This document shows, one piece after another, positions 58,701-64,000 of a DNA stretch of 64,000 nucleotides; the stretch's first letter is position 1, and every line of letters begins with the position of its first letter. This DNA comes from Odiellus spinosus (lineage: Eukaryota; Arthropoda; Arachnida; Opiliones; Phalangiidae). Position numbers and translations under genes: made by a program. The notes under the pieces are model-generated. The model saw only the letters and a list, made by a program, of their open reading frames with translations, ran no database searches and was not told the origin of the DNA. The stretch covers positions 2,616,501-2,680,500 of the forward strand of contig OY987225.1 in NCBI GenBank assembly GCA_963920705.1, in the 5' to 3' direction.

Positions 58701-61042
58701 TCTTAATTGTGGTTTAAATTAGACATCCTATTACCATTGTAAATACTGTTTATGGGAAAAAGCTCTTTTTACTGTCATAGATAAAGGATTAAAAGACGTG
58801 GTACTATAGTTGCTTAGATATTGGGATTATTGGCCTAATTTTTACATTTAAAACTTTTTTCTCTATCCAGTGTGTAATTCAAACTTTACCCTCCAAAGTG
58901 AATAAATATATCGAAAATTACGCTTCCTCGGCTGACACAGATAATCCATTTGATTTGAGTTCTATAGCTTGTATTGATACATTAAAGAATAGACCAAGGC
59001 TTAGTGACCCAGCATGTTTTAATCCTTTTAAATTAGGTAATTTTTAACTTTCAAAATCAGCCTGATTTGCTGGAAAACGTTTTGAATGCTTTAAGTGGCC
59101 TTTAAGCATAAATCTACAGCTGACAATGAAATTCATGATTGGCTAGATCACCCGCATACTTGAAAGAAAAAACTGGTCTTACCAACCTAGACTTAGCATC
59201 TTTTAGTTTGGGGTTTTGTTAATTGATTATAAATAAACCAAATATTTTTTTCTCATTAATTTATCACCGTTAGTTGAGAAAATTGAATACGAAATTTTTT
59301 AGAAAAGGAGACATGGGGTTTTGTAACTTTAAAAAGCTAGCCTGCTTAAAACTTCATGGATAAATTGAATTCATTGAGGCAGAAACACTTCCAAAAATTT
59401 TTTTGTTAAATATAAACGAATAGAAAAAGATTGAATAATTTCTTGAGGGCTGATATACGAAATAGGACATACCCTTGCGAATTTTTTTAACTCGATCAAA
59501 CATTCCCTAATTTATCATGGAACATAGATGTGTAAAAAATATAGACATAGACAACGGTGTTGCGAAACGTGTAGTCAAATCACCTAATTGATTTGATCGA
59601 AATGTATTTCTTAAATGGTATAGAAAAGGATAATACAGAGAAGGATACAAAATTACGAGACGAGCTACTATCTGGCTCGTGAAAGTAGTCACGCCCAAAC
59701 GGGTGGGAGCCGCATCCTGGTAAATCACTAGCGGTTTCCATCTAGAGGGAAAAATTCGCAACTAGCTTAGTCACGCCAGAAAGTCCTCTCGCTTAAAAAA
59801 AAAACAAAAAAACCTTGTGCCGCCACTGTGGAGCGAGAGCGTCAAATAGTGATTCTACCAGGATCAGATCTGCCATTTCCTTCCCCCTTCTCTCCGAACT
59901 TGTGGGAGTAAAGCCGTTACGGGTGGGGAGCCAATAAGGAACGTAATTTCACCTTTTATCCTTGGTATAGAGGAGTATTTACATGAGGTATTTGAATAAA
60001 ATGGGCTGTTCAAGTGTAGACAATATTCCTATTCATTAGGTTAAAGAAATATGTTTTTTATAAAAATTAAGTTGTTTTTACCATTAGATATTCTCCCTTT
60101 TAACTTATTTTAACCTCATACAGGCACTTTGCTAATCAATTGTAAAATAACTTGAAATATTTTGAGTTTTAAATAGTGATGAAAGAAAGCTTCGACTTCA
60201 GTGATATTCAGCCACTTGGCCAAAGCCTCTCTCCAGCCGAATATTATTTTCCTTTTTCGCGAGCGTTCTGAATAGAGAAACAAAAAATAATAAATATATG
60301 AACAGCAAGCAAAGGGAACATCTAACTTTCTTAATCTTAATTAAGTGTGTTTTCAGTTTTATTAACTGAAAGTTACGATCGCACTAGCTTTACAGTAAAG
60401 TTCAATTCTTAATGCAGTATCTTTCGAATTGTGAATTTGCGATATTTACATGAAAATTACAAATTTAAAGAAACGAAACAATTCAATTTAAATAATTTAA
60501 TATTCGGCCGAAGCGGATAATTCTCGCTTCATTCCATCCCTAGTTTTAAATAACAAGTTCCCCATATTCATAAACCATTTTAAGGTAAAATTGCTAAAGA
60601 AATGATAAAAGATTAAATCACCTCGTTATATTTTCAGAGTCATAAATGAAAAATTCGAAGGAGTGGAACTGTGCTCATCTGTTGAATGCAAAGTAAGATT
60701 TCTTCGCGTAATTTCTTCTTTGAACCATTAATGCCCAGATGGGCTAGTCTGATGGTCCAAAAATTGTATTTGAGACCCAATTTCTTAAGTATTTTTTAAA
60801 CTAACTTCGTATAATCTTTGCTCTATATTTTTTCCATCTCACGCACTTTCAAGCGATAATTTACTCCTAAAGTGTAGTTTATGTAGATCCTTCCAAGTGT
60901 AGTCTTTAGCATCTAATTTTTTTTTGGTTAATTCATATTAATATTTTGGCCCCATGTGTTTAGGGAATCATTGGTAACGATGGCAGGCATTACATTTTGG
61001 ATCTTCTCCGCACATTTCCTCCTGATGTCAACTATTTGCCAT
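35531..61042 (+). CDS. CLUH: Clueless/CLUH (clustered mitochondria protein homologue), N-terminal ~643 residues
   Basis: Fifteen coding exons join in consistent phase with GT-AG introns: 35531-35923, 39443-39614, 41780-41923, 41996-42108, 43426-43495, 46929-47013, 48842-48920, 49518-49668, 49789-50017, 52997-53099, 53164-53284, 54168-54259, 54331-54371, 60638-60692, 60964-61042. CLUH is a cytosolic RNA-binding protein that binds mRNAs for nuclear-encoded mitochondrial proteins; its loss clusters mitochondria. Residues 1-110 are acidic and variable. From ~115 comes the ubiquitin-like CLU_N region, then [19 protein letters not shown] and SGWNPPPG. The CLU domain follows (about 330-640), with [32 protein letters not shown] and [19 protein letters not shown]. 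Human CLUH has the same order; the TPR-bearing C-terminal part is outside the window. No break was seen. Introns range from 64 bp to 6.3 kb, the long ones filled with MITEs. Confidence 0.96.
36302..36472. mobile_element. MITE of the CCCTTACC / minisatellite family, copy 2
   Basis: Ends CCCTTGCCG / GGTAAGGG and inner TTAGTCTGATCTGAAGAGG. In CLUH intron 1. Confidence 0.85.
36791..37027. mobile_element. MITE with CATAGAGACTTTTAATATAG ends
   Basis: Inverted ends of ~30 bases, starting CATAGAGACTTTTAATATAG. Flanks ATGACAC (36784-36790) and ATGACAT (37028-37034) agree at 6 of 7 bases, so a 7-base duplication is likely. Belongs with the CA...TG group. Non-coding. Confidence 0.85.
38407..38990. mobile_element. 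TA-flanked element with GGGGATT ends
   Basis: AATAGGGGATTATAAAAAAG at the left, TTTTTTACAATCCCCTATT at the right. Part of its interior (about 38580-38890) recurs inverted at 1270-1620. The 89-codon frame inside is not a gene. Confidence 0.75.
39241..39373. repeat. Near-perfect fold-back hairpin, ~62-bp arms
   Basis: The left arm starts TTATAGAAATGAATTGGGAC and its exact complement ends at 39373; the only difference seen is one T. The loop is about 7 bases (AAAACAA-type). The short direct repeat AATCGAATTTGA occurs on both sides (about 39229 and 39410). It ends 69 bases before exon 2. Confidence 0.93.
39443..39614 (+). CDS. CLUH: CLUH coding exon 2 (residues 132-189)
   Basis: Acceptor CGCAG; starts [16 protein letters not shown] and contains [16 protein letters not shown], nearly invariant in animals. 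Ends in phase 1 before GTGATT. Part of the ubiquitin-like CLU_N region. The frame stays open past the donor, but the next exon's PYTVREAR joins here. Confidence 0.95.
40063..40478. mobile_element. MITE with CAGAGGTATATAATAACCCC ends
   Basis: Inverted ends CAGAGGTATATAATAACCCC / complement over ~40 bases, including CCCCTTCGGGG. Perfect 7-base duplication GTTATAT on each side (40056-40062, 40479-40485). 416 bp, non-coding. Confidence 0.93.
40775..40862. repeat. Perfect fold-back hairpin, 42-bp arms and 4-base loop
   Basis: The left arm GATCTGGCAATGAATTTGGA... ends GCGCAAG; the loop is GATT; the right arm is the exact complement. No mismatch seen. It would form a long perfect RNA duplex in the CLUH pre-mRNA. 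Confidence 0.95.
40990..41217 (-). pseudogene. Coding fragment with [20 protein letters not shown] motif
   Basis: The minus frame contains [20 protein letters not shown] followed by [17 protein letters not shown]. This resembles a motif I recall from dispersed uncharacterised invertebrate proteins (S-H-G-K-x-x-C-D-G-I-G-G-T-x-K-R-L ... A-S-L-Q ... N-Q-I-L-T), probably transposon-derived. Only ~75 codons remain, ending in a stop. Family name unknown; the likeness is from memory. Confidence 0.45.
41780..41923 (+). CDS. CLUH: CLUH coding exon 3 (residues 189-237)
   Basis: Acceptor TTTTTTTAG; reads [20 protein letters not shown] and [18 protein letters not shown]. Ends ATGG|GTAAAT, phase 1. Confidence 0.95.
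41996..42108 (+). CDS. CLUH: CLUH coding exon 4 (residues 237-274)
   Basis: Acceptor TTGACAG after a 72-bp intron; reads [19 protein letters not shown] and [15 protein letters not shown]. Ends AAA|GTAACC, phase 0. Confidence 0.93.
42109..43425 (+). other. CLUH: CLUH intron 4
   Basis: 1.3 kb; most of the right half is the palindromic element at 42714-43221. Nothing else recognised. Confidence 0.8.
42714..43221. mobile_element. Palindromic element with CAAGGAGACTACCC ends
   Basis: 508 bp with ~180-bp inverted arms (CAAGGAGACTACCC ... GGGTAGTCTCCTTG; GTCCAAAGTCTGCTATAATG and complement). Flanking TTA on both sides is the only duplication seen, so the superfamily is open. Confidence 0.85.
43426..43495 (+). 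CDS. CLUH: CLUH coding exon 5 (residues 275-298)
   Basis: Acceptor TTTCTCAG; reads [20 protein letters not shown], ending CATG|GTAATT, phase 1. Confidence 0.94.
43837..44263. mobile_element. TTAA-flanked palindromic MITE, family T1, copy 3
   Basis: TTAA plus AGGGAGAAT at left, GGTTGCATCCTCCCT plus TTAA at right; central GGTCTAGCAACGAAT / inverse arms. The left end lacks part of the GCAACC block. Confidence 0.9.
44603..45007. mobile_element. CAAGGAATATT-type MITE, whole copy
   Basis: Ends CAAGGAATATTAAGGAGAG / TTTAATATTCCTTG with GGCCGCCGTTCCATCC at the right. Perfect 7-base duplication ACTCCAG on each side (44596-44602, 45008-45014). 405 bp. Family also at 15083 and in pieces at 905-1740. 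Confidence 0.92.
45316..45787. mobile_element. TTAA-flanked palindromic MITE, family T2, copy 1
   Basis: TTAAAGGGAGAATGAAAG ... CTTTCATTCTCCCTTTAA. Long arms include TAATCGATTAAGAATGCTAA and its complement; the centre has CGTACTCGCTCGTGATTGGC. The first 10 bases after TTAA equal those of family T1, though the bodies differ. Confidence 0.93.
45956..46289. mobile_element. MITE with CTTGGAGGAAGTATG ends
   Basis: 334 bp; ~34-base inverted ends (CTTGGAGGAAGTATGTTAGA / complement) and a perfect 7-base duplication TTTTAGT (45949-45955, 46290-46296). Inner sequence is GC-richer than the intron around it. Confidence 0.93.
46929..47013 (+). CDS. CLUH: CLUH coding exon 6 (residues 298-326)
   Basis: Acceptor TATATAG; reads [20 protein letters not shown] and TRGFYVN, ending CA|GTAAGT, phase 2. 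Confidence 0.94.
47032..47194. mobile_element. MITE of the CCCTTACC / minisatellite family, copy 3
   Basis: Starts CCTTACCAAAAAAAAGTTAG, ends CCGTAAGGG. Begins 18 bases after the exon 6 donor. Contains the inverted pair AAGTCTTTAAGACTT. Confidence 0.85.
47426..47587. repeat. Fold-back repeat, ~50-bp arms
   Basis: Arms containing CTATGGAGGGATAAAATTAA and complement, ~92% matching, around a ~60-base spacer that itself pairs (TTTGAAACTCG / CGAGCTTTGAAA). Older or less perfect than the hairpins in introns 1 and 2. Confidence 0.85.
47873..48605. mobile_element. Inverted-repeat element around 48113, AGAATCGATTTAACACAAGA arms
   Basis: AGAATCGATTTAACACAAGAAT at the left and its near complement at 48570-48600. 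It contains the GC-rich element 48113-48513 as a later insertion. Ends and target not certain. Confidence 0.65.
48113..48513. mobile_element. GC-rich MITE with TAGACTCCGACGCCGC ends and 8-bp duplication
   Basis: 401 bp. Ends TAGACTCCGACGCCGCCG / complement; perfect 8-base duplication ATCGAGCA (48105-48112, 48514-48521), as in hAT elements. Dense in GCCGCC and CGCGCC words and thus very unlike the AT-rich surroundings. Frames of 64 and 89 codons on the minus strand are not supported. Confidence 0.92.
48842..48920 (+). CDS. CLUH: CLUH coding exon 7 (residues 326-352)
   Basis: Acceptor ACTCTTAG; reads [20 protein letters not shown] and IDLLSQ, ending CAG|GTATAC, phase 0. Confidence 0.95.
48930..49469. 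mobile_element. TTAA-type element, AGTAGACACGCAACCTGACT family, copy 1
   Basis: Starts TTAA 9 bases after the exon 7 donor and ends near 49469 with CCAATCAGGTTGCATG (right TTAA degraded). Interior has GAATTCGACCAAATAGA and the inverse. It makes up about 90% of intron 7 (48921-49517); without it the intron would be ~57 bp. Confidence 0.75.
49518..49668 (+). CDS. CLUH: CLUH coding exon 8 (residues 353-403)
   Basis: Acceptor TGTATAG; reads [20 protein letters not shown] and [17 protein letters not shown], ending GATG|GTAATG, phase 1. Confidence 0.96.
49738..49780 (+). repeat. CLUH: T43 tract serving as polypyrimidine tract of exon 9
   Basis: 43 consecutive T followed by CTCTCTAG and exon 9. 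Lies in a 120-bp intron. Such a run is prone to length change. Confidence 0.95.
49789..50017 (+). CDS. CLUH: CLUH coding exon 9 (residues 403-479)
   Basis: Reads [20 protein letters not shown], then [20 protein letters not shown] and [20 protein letters not shown]; the core of the CLU domain. Ends AA|GTAGGT, phase 2. Antisense frames here are shadows. Confidence 0.97.
50026..50508. mobile_element. TTAA-flanked palindromic MITE, family T2, copy 2
   Basis: TTAAAGGGAGAATGAAAGG at left, CCCTTTCATTTTCCTTTTAA at right; same body as 45316-45787. Its TTAA begins 8 bases after the exon 9 donor. Confidence 0.92.
51230..51450. repeat. Fragment with CCTATAAAATCCTATA words
   Basis: Repeated TCCTATAATTCC / TCCTATAAAG words are the reverse complement of the ATAGGAAA body of the element at 6135-6600. 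No terminal repeats seen, so likely a truncated relative. Confidence 0.55.
51592..52490. mobile_element. hAT-like MITE with CAGGGTTCGTACA ends
   Basis: CAGGGTTCGTACACGACCTG at left, TTTTGTACGAACCCTG at right. Body has many AAAAGTCAGGGAATTTG words. Target duplication unclear. Similar end sequences are common among animal hAT non-autonomous elements. Confidence 0.75.
52614..52930. mobile_element. hAT-like MITE with CAGGGTTGCCACAG ends
   Basis: CAGGGTTGCCACAGGTCAGGG at left, CTGTGGCAACCCTG at right; the same GTCAGGGAA words as its neighbour. CATAA lies on both sides. Confidence 0.75.
52997..53099 (+). CDS. CLUH: CLUH coding exon 10 (residues 479-513)
   Basis: Acceptor TTCCCTAG; reads [20 protein letters not shown] and [14 protein letters not shown]; phase 0 at CCT|GTAAGT. 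Confidence 0.96.
53164..53284 (+). CDS. CLUH: CLUH coding exon 11 (residues 514-554)
   Basis: After a 64-bp intron; reads [20 protein letters not shown] and [16 protein letters not shown], ending CCTG|GTAAGT, phase 1. Confidence 0.96.
53312..54141. mobile_element. TTAA-type element, AGTAGACACGCAACCTGACT family, copy 2
   Basis: Left end TTAAAGTAGACGCAGCCTGACT; right end decayed, with TTAA at 54138-54141. It holds the T1 MITE at 53537-53992. Together they fill intron 11 (53285-54167) apart from ~27 and 26 bases at the edges. Confidence 0.7.
53537..53992. mobile_element. TTAA-flanked palindromic MITE, family T1, copy 4 (nested)
   Basis: TTAAAGGGAGAATGCAATC ... GGTTGCATCCTCCCTTTAA, with a T-run of 23 near the left end (about 53570-53592). 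Inserted in the element at 53312-54141. Confidence 0.92.
54168..54259 (+). CDS. CLUH: CLUH coding exon 12 (residues 554-584)
   Basis: Acceptor ATTTTCAG; reads [20 protein letters not shown] and [10 protein letters not shown], phase 0 at TTG|GTAAGT. Confidence 0.96.
54331..54371 (+). CDS. CLUH: CLUH coding exon 13 (residues 585-598)
   Basis: A 41-bp micro-exon after a 71-bp intron; acceptor TGCATTAG; reads [13 protein letters not shown], ending TC|GTAAGT, phase 2. Joins in frame to exon 14, giving S-V-I-N-E-K. Confidence 0.9.
57040..57439. mobile_element. MITE of the CCCTTACC / minisatellite family, copy 4 (longest)
   Basis: Ends CCCTTACCAAAAAAAGTTAG / TTTTTCGGTAAGGG around an expanded 42-bp array. 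Nested in the element 56598-58624. Confidence 0.92.
57060..57343. repeat. 42-bp minisatellite, about 6.8 units
   Basis: Unit starts TCTTAAGAGGTCTTGGGGAA and ends GCACCTTATGTAG; starts at 57060, 57102, 57144, 57186, 57228, 57270 and 57312. As 42 is a multiple of 3 and the unit has no stop in one frame on each strand, both strands show long repeated 14-residue frames (V-L-R-G-L-G-E-V-F on +, [10 protein letters not shown] on -). These are by-products. Confidence 0.95.
58871..59036 (+). other. Orphan exon-like segment in CLUH intron 13
   Basis: A strong acceptor (CTTTTTTCTCTATCCAG) precedes 166 bp that are open in one frame (about 55 residues, beginning [18 protein letters not shown] and ending PACFNPFKL), followed by G|GTAATT. 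Entry phase 0 and exit phase 1 do not match CLUH exons 13 and 14 (phase 2); spliced between them it would stop at once. I do not recognise the protein. It could be an exon of an overlapping gene, a captured exon, a poison exon, or chance. Confidence 0.4.
60638..60692 (+). CDS. CLUH: CLUH coding exon 14 (residues 598-616)
   Basis: Acceptor ATTTTCAG; reads [18 protein letters not shown], phase 0 at AAA|GTAAGA. Confidence 0.95.
60964..61042 (+). CDS. CLUH: CLUH coding exon 15 (residues 617-643), last in window
   Basis: Acceptor GTGTTTAG; reads [20 protein letters not shown] and DVNYLP, ending CCAT|GTAATT, phase 1. The next exon was not found before 64000. Confidence 0.95.
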
Positions 61043-61072
61043 GTAATTTTTATTTTTTTGCTCTAATACTCT

Positions 61073-61260
61073 TAAGCCACGTTTTCATGGTCGCGTGTAC
61101 GTTAAACCTAGCGTGGAGAAACTGCTAGCGTTTTTTTTTTCGCTCGTAATTTAGCAGCGCTTGAAGCTATGGCGTGCGCGTGAAATATCTGTTTCGTTTA
61201 GATATTCGCTTGTAGCGTGTAAAAATTTAGCTTACAAGCGACCATGAAAATGAGGCTTTA
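61073..61260. mobile_element. TA-flanked MITE with AGCCACGTTTTCATGGTCGC ends
   Basis: 188 bp: TA, AGCCACGTTTTCATGGTCGC, ... GCGACCATGAAAATGAGGCTT, TA. Starts 30 bases after the exon 15 donor. Inner arms GCTAGCG / TTGTAGCGTG are weak. Tc1/mariner-like target. Confidence 0.85.
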
Positions 61261-61660
61261 TTGCTTAATGCTTACTACCATGGGTAAAATTAGTAACTTT
61301 TATTAATTCTATAAATCTACTGAATTATATTCTGATATTATCCATTTGCTTATGTTTTTTTCCGAAAATGGCAAATATCTGAATTATACGTTCTGATAAG
61401 AAAATTTAAAAATATATTTTCCTTAAAAATAATAAATAAAATATAAACATAAGCTTGGTTTTGTTTTATTTTCTTCGAACTGTTAGTGAATTTGTATTGT
61501 ATACCTTTTAATTCACTCAAATTCTAAGAAATTTAAATTTTCTTAAACGATGTTATGCGTATTAATAAAAGTAACTCGTTAAAGCTTGGAACCTTAATGT
61601 TCGGATAAATCCTATCCATTTAAAGAAGACCCACAACCTGGACTCTATTAGGGCCCTGTA

Positions 61661-61932
61661 CCTTATGGAAAAAAGTTAGTCTGATCTGAAGAGGTCTTCA
61701 AGAATGCTACAAAAGTCTTGGGGAAGTCTTTAAGACCTCTCCAAGACTTCTTGACGTAATGGAAGACTTCCCCAAGACCTCTTAAGACTACATAAGACAC
61801 CCGAAAGACTTACCCAAGACCTCTTAAGACTACATAAGACTCCCGAAAGACTTCCCCTAGACCTCTTAAGATTACATAAGACACCCGAAAGACTTCCCCA
61901 AGACCTCTTAAGACTTACTTTTTTGGTAAGGG
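61661..61932. mobile_element. MITE of the CCCTTACC / minisatellite family, copy 5 (nested)
   Basis: CCTTATGGAAAAAAGTTAG at left, TTTTTTGGTAAGGGG at right; about three 42-bp units on the opposite strand to copy 4. Confidence 0.88.
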
Positions 61933-62120
61933 GTCAAATTGATCTCGCACCTAGGTTGTGAATATTTTTCTTTATAATTGAAATTTGCCAAGTGGTTTTT
62001 TAGATATCAGATTTTATTTAATATTTAAATAGGGTTCCATATAATAAAATAAATCGGCTTACCCAATTTGGAAAATTCCAAGAGTATTTGATCAAATAGA
62101 CCAAATGGGATAACCTGAAG

Positions 62121-62412
62121 CAAGAAGGATCAGATAAGGAGAGGAAAAGTGGGAACGGCGCGGCTCCTACTGCGTCGGCCTAAACTCCCACTCTGGGAGA
62201 ATGGGGGGCAGACGGGGGTAGAGATGCTTCGTGGTAAATTGTTGTCACGTGGGTAAAACGAATCCTTTATGAGACGCGCAAGCTAGCGACCACGTGACAA
62301 CAGTTTACCCCGAGAATTTCCTATCCCCCCTTTCCACCCGAGTGGGAGGTTGGCTCTTCTCTCTCTAACTCAACGCAGCCACACTTTTCCTCTCCTTATC
62401 TGATCCTTCTTG
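62121..62412. mobile_element. Palindromic MITE with CAAGAAGGATCAGA ends, copy 2 (nested)
   Basis: 292 bp; perfect 7-base duplication CCTGAAG (62114-62120, 62413-62419). Body is the reverse of copy 1 at 13083-13372. Confidence 0.94.
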
Positions 62413-63097
62413 CCTGAAGTGGACCAAATTTTAAAATGCCTTTGGTTCACTTTTGTTATTTTATTTGGTCTATTTGGTGGACTTATGCAGCAATTTGAAC
62501 CATTCATTTTTGACCCGAAAATAAGATTTTTTTCCTAATTGTGTAAGCTGATTTTATTGGTTATTCTATTGTAGCACATTGAAATGAAATGTAAAACCAA
62601 CACCCTCGTTTGTAAAACGGCCTCGCAGATATTTTTCAATTTCTTGTGCCTTGAATCCAGTCAGGATGCTTGTCTACTTTAACTATTATTTGAATTTACA
62701 AATTCCATTTTTTTTGACACAACACCATCGGAAAATAATATCAAAAAAATATGAATTACAGCTAAGTTAGTGGCTAAACGATTCGGATCAGTAGATACTA
62801 ATAGTGCGCTGCCCAATAATTTCAAATTAAAATATTTTTATATCAAGAAAACCAACTTCTCGTGTATTTCTGAATTCACTAGAGTTGAATCATCACTAGA
62901 TGAGCATTCAATAGTAGTTAAAATATTTTAAAAGGGCGGTTTTTAAATAGGCTGTTTTGTATTTTAAGTATCATATAACCCATGTTGTTACTATTTTATA
63001 TGCAGACCTTATAAGCTTACTATTTTAAATTTAAGTTAGTTCGTATTTTTTCTTGCTAATCAAATGTTAAGAAGAAATTGACATAATCTGAAGTTTT

Positions 63098-63277
63098 CCT
63101 TAAAAAAAAAAAGTTAGTCTTGGGGAAGTCTTTCGGGTGTCTTATGCAGTCTTAGAAGGTCTTGAGGAAGTCTTCCATTATGTCAAGAATTCTTTGGGCG
63201 TTCTTAAAGACTTCCCCCAGACCTTTTTAGCGTTCTTGAGGACCTCTTCACATCAGACTACCCTTTTTTGGTAAGGG
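63098..63277. mobile_element. MITE of the CCCTTACC / minisatellite family, copy 6
   Basis: CCTTAAAAAAAAAAAGTTAGTC at left, CCCTTTTTTGGTAAGGG at right; no expanded array. Confidence 0.85.
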
Positions 63278-64000
63278 TTAATTTAATAGTTCTTATGCAT
63301 TGATTATAAGACTTTTTGGTTCAAATAACAAATTTCTTTATAAACAAAGACCCAGAAGGACATGTTATGATTTCGAATGACTGAAGTGACAGATATTAAA
63401 TTTAAATTTTCTTTTAAAACATATTTAAATATAATCACAAACTTCACAATCTGACAGGGTTTACAGTTAATCATTGCAAAACAACAGATGTTATTCACTC
63501 GGAAATATTTAAGTAAAAACTAAACAGGCGATTTTCACCCATTGCCCCTTAATATTAAAGGCTTAGTTATTTTTCAAGGAAAACGTATATTGAACTGTGT
63601 TTTCAGTATAACCTGAGTTCACTTTTTGTTTTTTTAATATTACCCGAATTGCCACGACTCGTAGTTCAACAGATCGTTAAAAATATTAGCCGGTTTATAG
63701 GAATGGGGATATAAGTTATTCATAGTAATTTTTCAAATTATGGGGAAAAACATAATTGGTGATTCCATTAAAGGATCACTAATTAGCAGTACAATTCTTA
63801 ATAACTTAAGGGTTGGTTTATGTCATTGGCAACCTAAATGAAGACTAACATACGGAAGATTTTTACTCCTTATTTCAAGTATGTACATAATCTAAAATTA
63901 ACGAAATGACTCTCGAAAATTTTGGACTAAAATACTGAGGTGTTCTTCTAACCTTCTAATTTCAGTATTCATAATATAATTTGAACGAATTGGTAGAGGA

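Larger units (their letters stand above)
54372..60637 (+). other. CLUH: CLUH intron 13
   Basis: 6.3 kb. 54372-56597 has no supported gene; a weak inverted repeat (GCACCCTCCTCCTGTGCTCC type) lies at 54925-55000, and a 91-codon minus frame at 55660-55935 has no recognisable motif. Then comes the element at 56598-58624 and the orphan exon-like segment at 58871. 59500-60560 holds further imperfect inverted repeats (for example TCCTGGTAAATCACTA near 59714 and its inverse near 59850). Confidence 0.8.
61620..62682. mobile_element. TTAA-type element, AGTAGACACGCAACCTGACT family, copy 3
   Basis: TTAAAGAAGACCCACAACCTGG at left; CCAGTCAGGATGCTTGTCTACTTTAA at right, so TTAA on both sides. Contains ATCAAATAGACCAAATGGGA and inverse. 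Two later MITEs sit inside it (61661-61932 and 62121-62412). Confidence 0.82.
61043..64000 (+). other. CLUH: CLUH intron 15, continues past the window
   Basis: Holds the elements at 61073, 61620 (with two MITEs nested) and 63098. 63278-64000 shows no exon; the acceptor-like ATTTCAG at 63960 leads straight into stops in the required phase. Confidence 0.75.

Noticed and set aside
58871-59036. Extra CLUH coding exon between exons 13 and 14
   Set aside because: The phase is wrong and a stop follows immediately; exon 13 joins exon 14 perfectly without it and matches known CLUH sequence.

Overview
This is animal nuclear DNA: AT-rich, intron-rich and crowded with transposable elements. The only host gene I can support is the 5' two-thirds or so of clueless/CLUH on the + strand. 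Fifteen coding exons between 35531 and 61042 encode the first ~643 residues, and the gene runs off the right edge. Its protein reads like protostome, possibly arthropod, CLUH; that placement is an impression, not a test. I saw no bacterial features, tRNA genes, rRNA genes or CRISPR arrays.

Left third (1-35 kb) is a repeat landscape. It holds several palindromic MITE families and a complex 470-bp multi-arm hairpin (3442-3913). A broken multidomain gene at 6977-9818 combines a PHD finger, a ubiquitin-specific-protease fold and an Ulp1/SENP-type protease end. A ~1.5-kb satellite of 96/98-bp units (9728-11270) begins inside the coding end of that gene. Next come a LINE reverse-transcriptase remnant (about 13990-14790), a P-superfamily DNA transposon with TIRs and an 8-bp target duplication (16612-18496), a diverged tandem array (21700-22335) and a second LINE 3' end (24665-25277). 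Last is a Penelope-like element remnant split by a whole-looking, apparently very young Ty1/copia element (25696-30860).

Right half (35-64 kb) is CLUH. Its smallest introns are only 64-72 bp. The long ones are inflated by MITEs: TTAA-flanked palindromes, TA-flanked Tc1/mariner-like ones, elements with CA...TG ends and 7-bp duplications, hAT-like elements, and a family carrying a 42-bp minisatellite. Introns 7 and 11 are almost entirely one TTAA element sitting in what would otherwise be a ~57-bp intron.

Points most worth a second look are the PHD-USP-Ulp1 gene and the satellite that starts in it; at least five palindromic families with 6-7-bp duplications, one of which shares a 16-bp block with the P-like element; an orphan exon-like frame in CLUH intron 13 that cannot be a CLUH coding exon; and three fold-back hairpins in CLUH introns.
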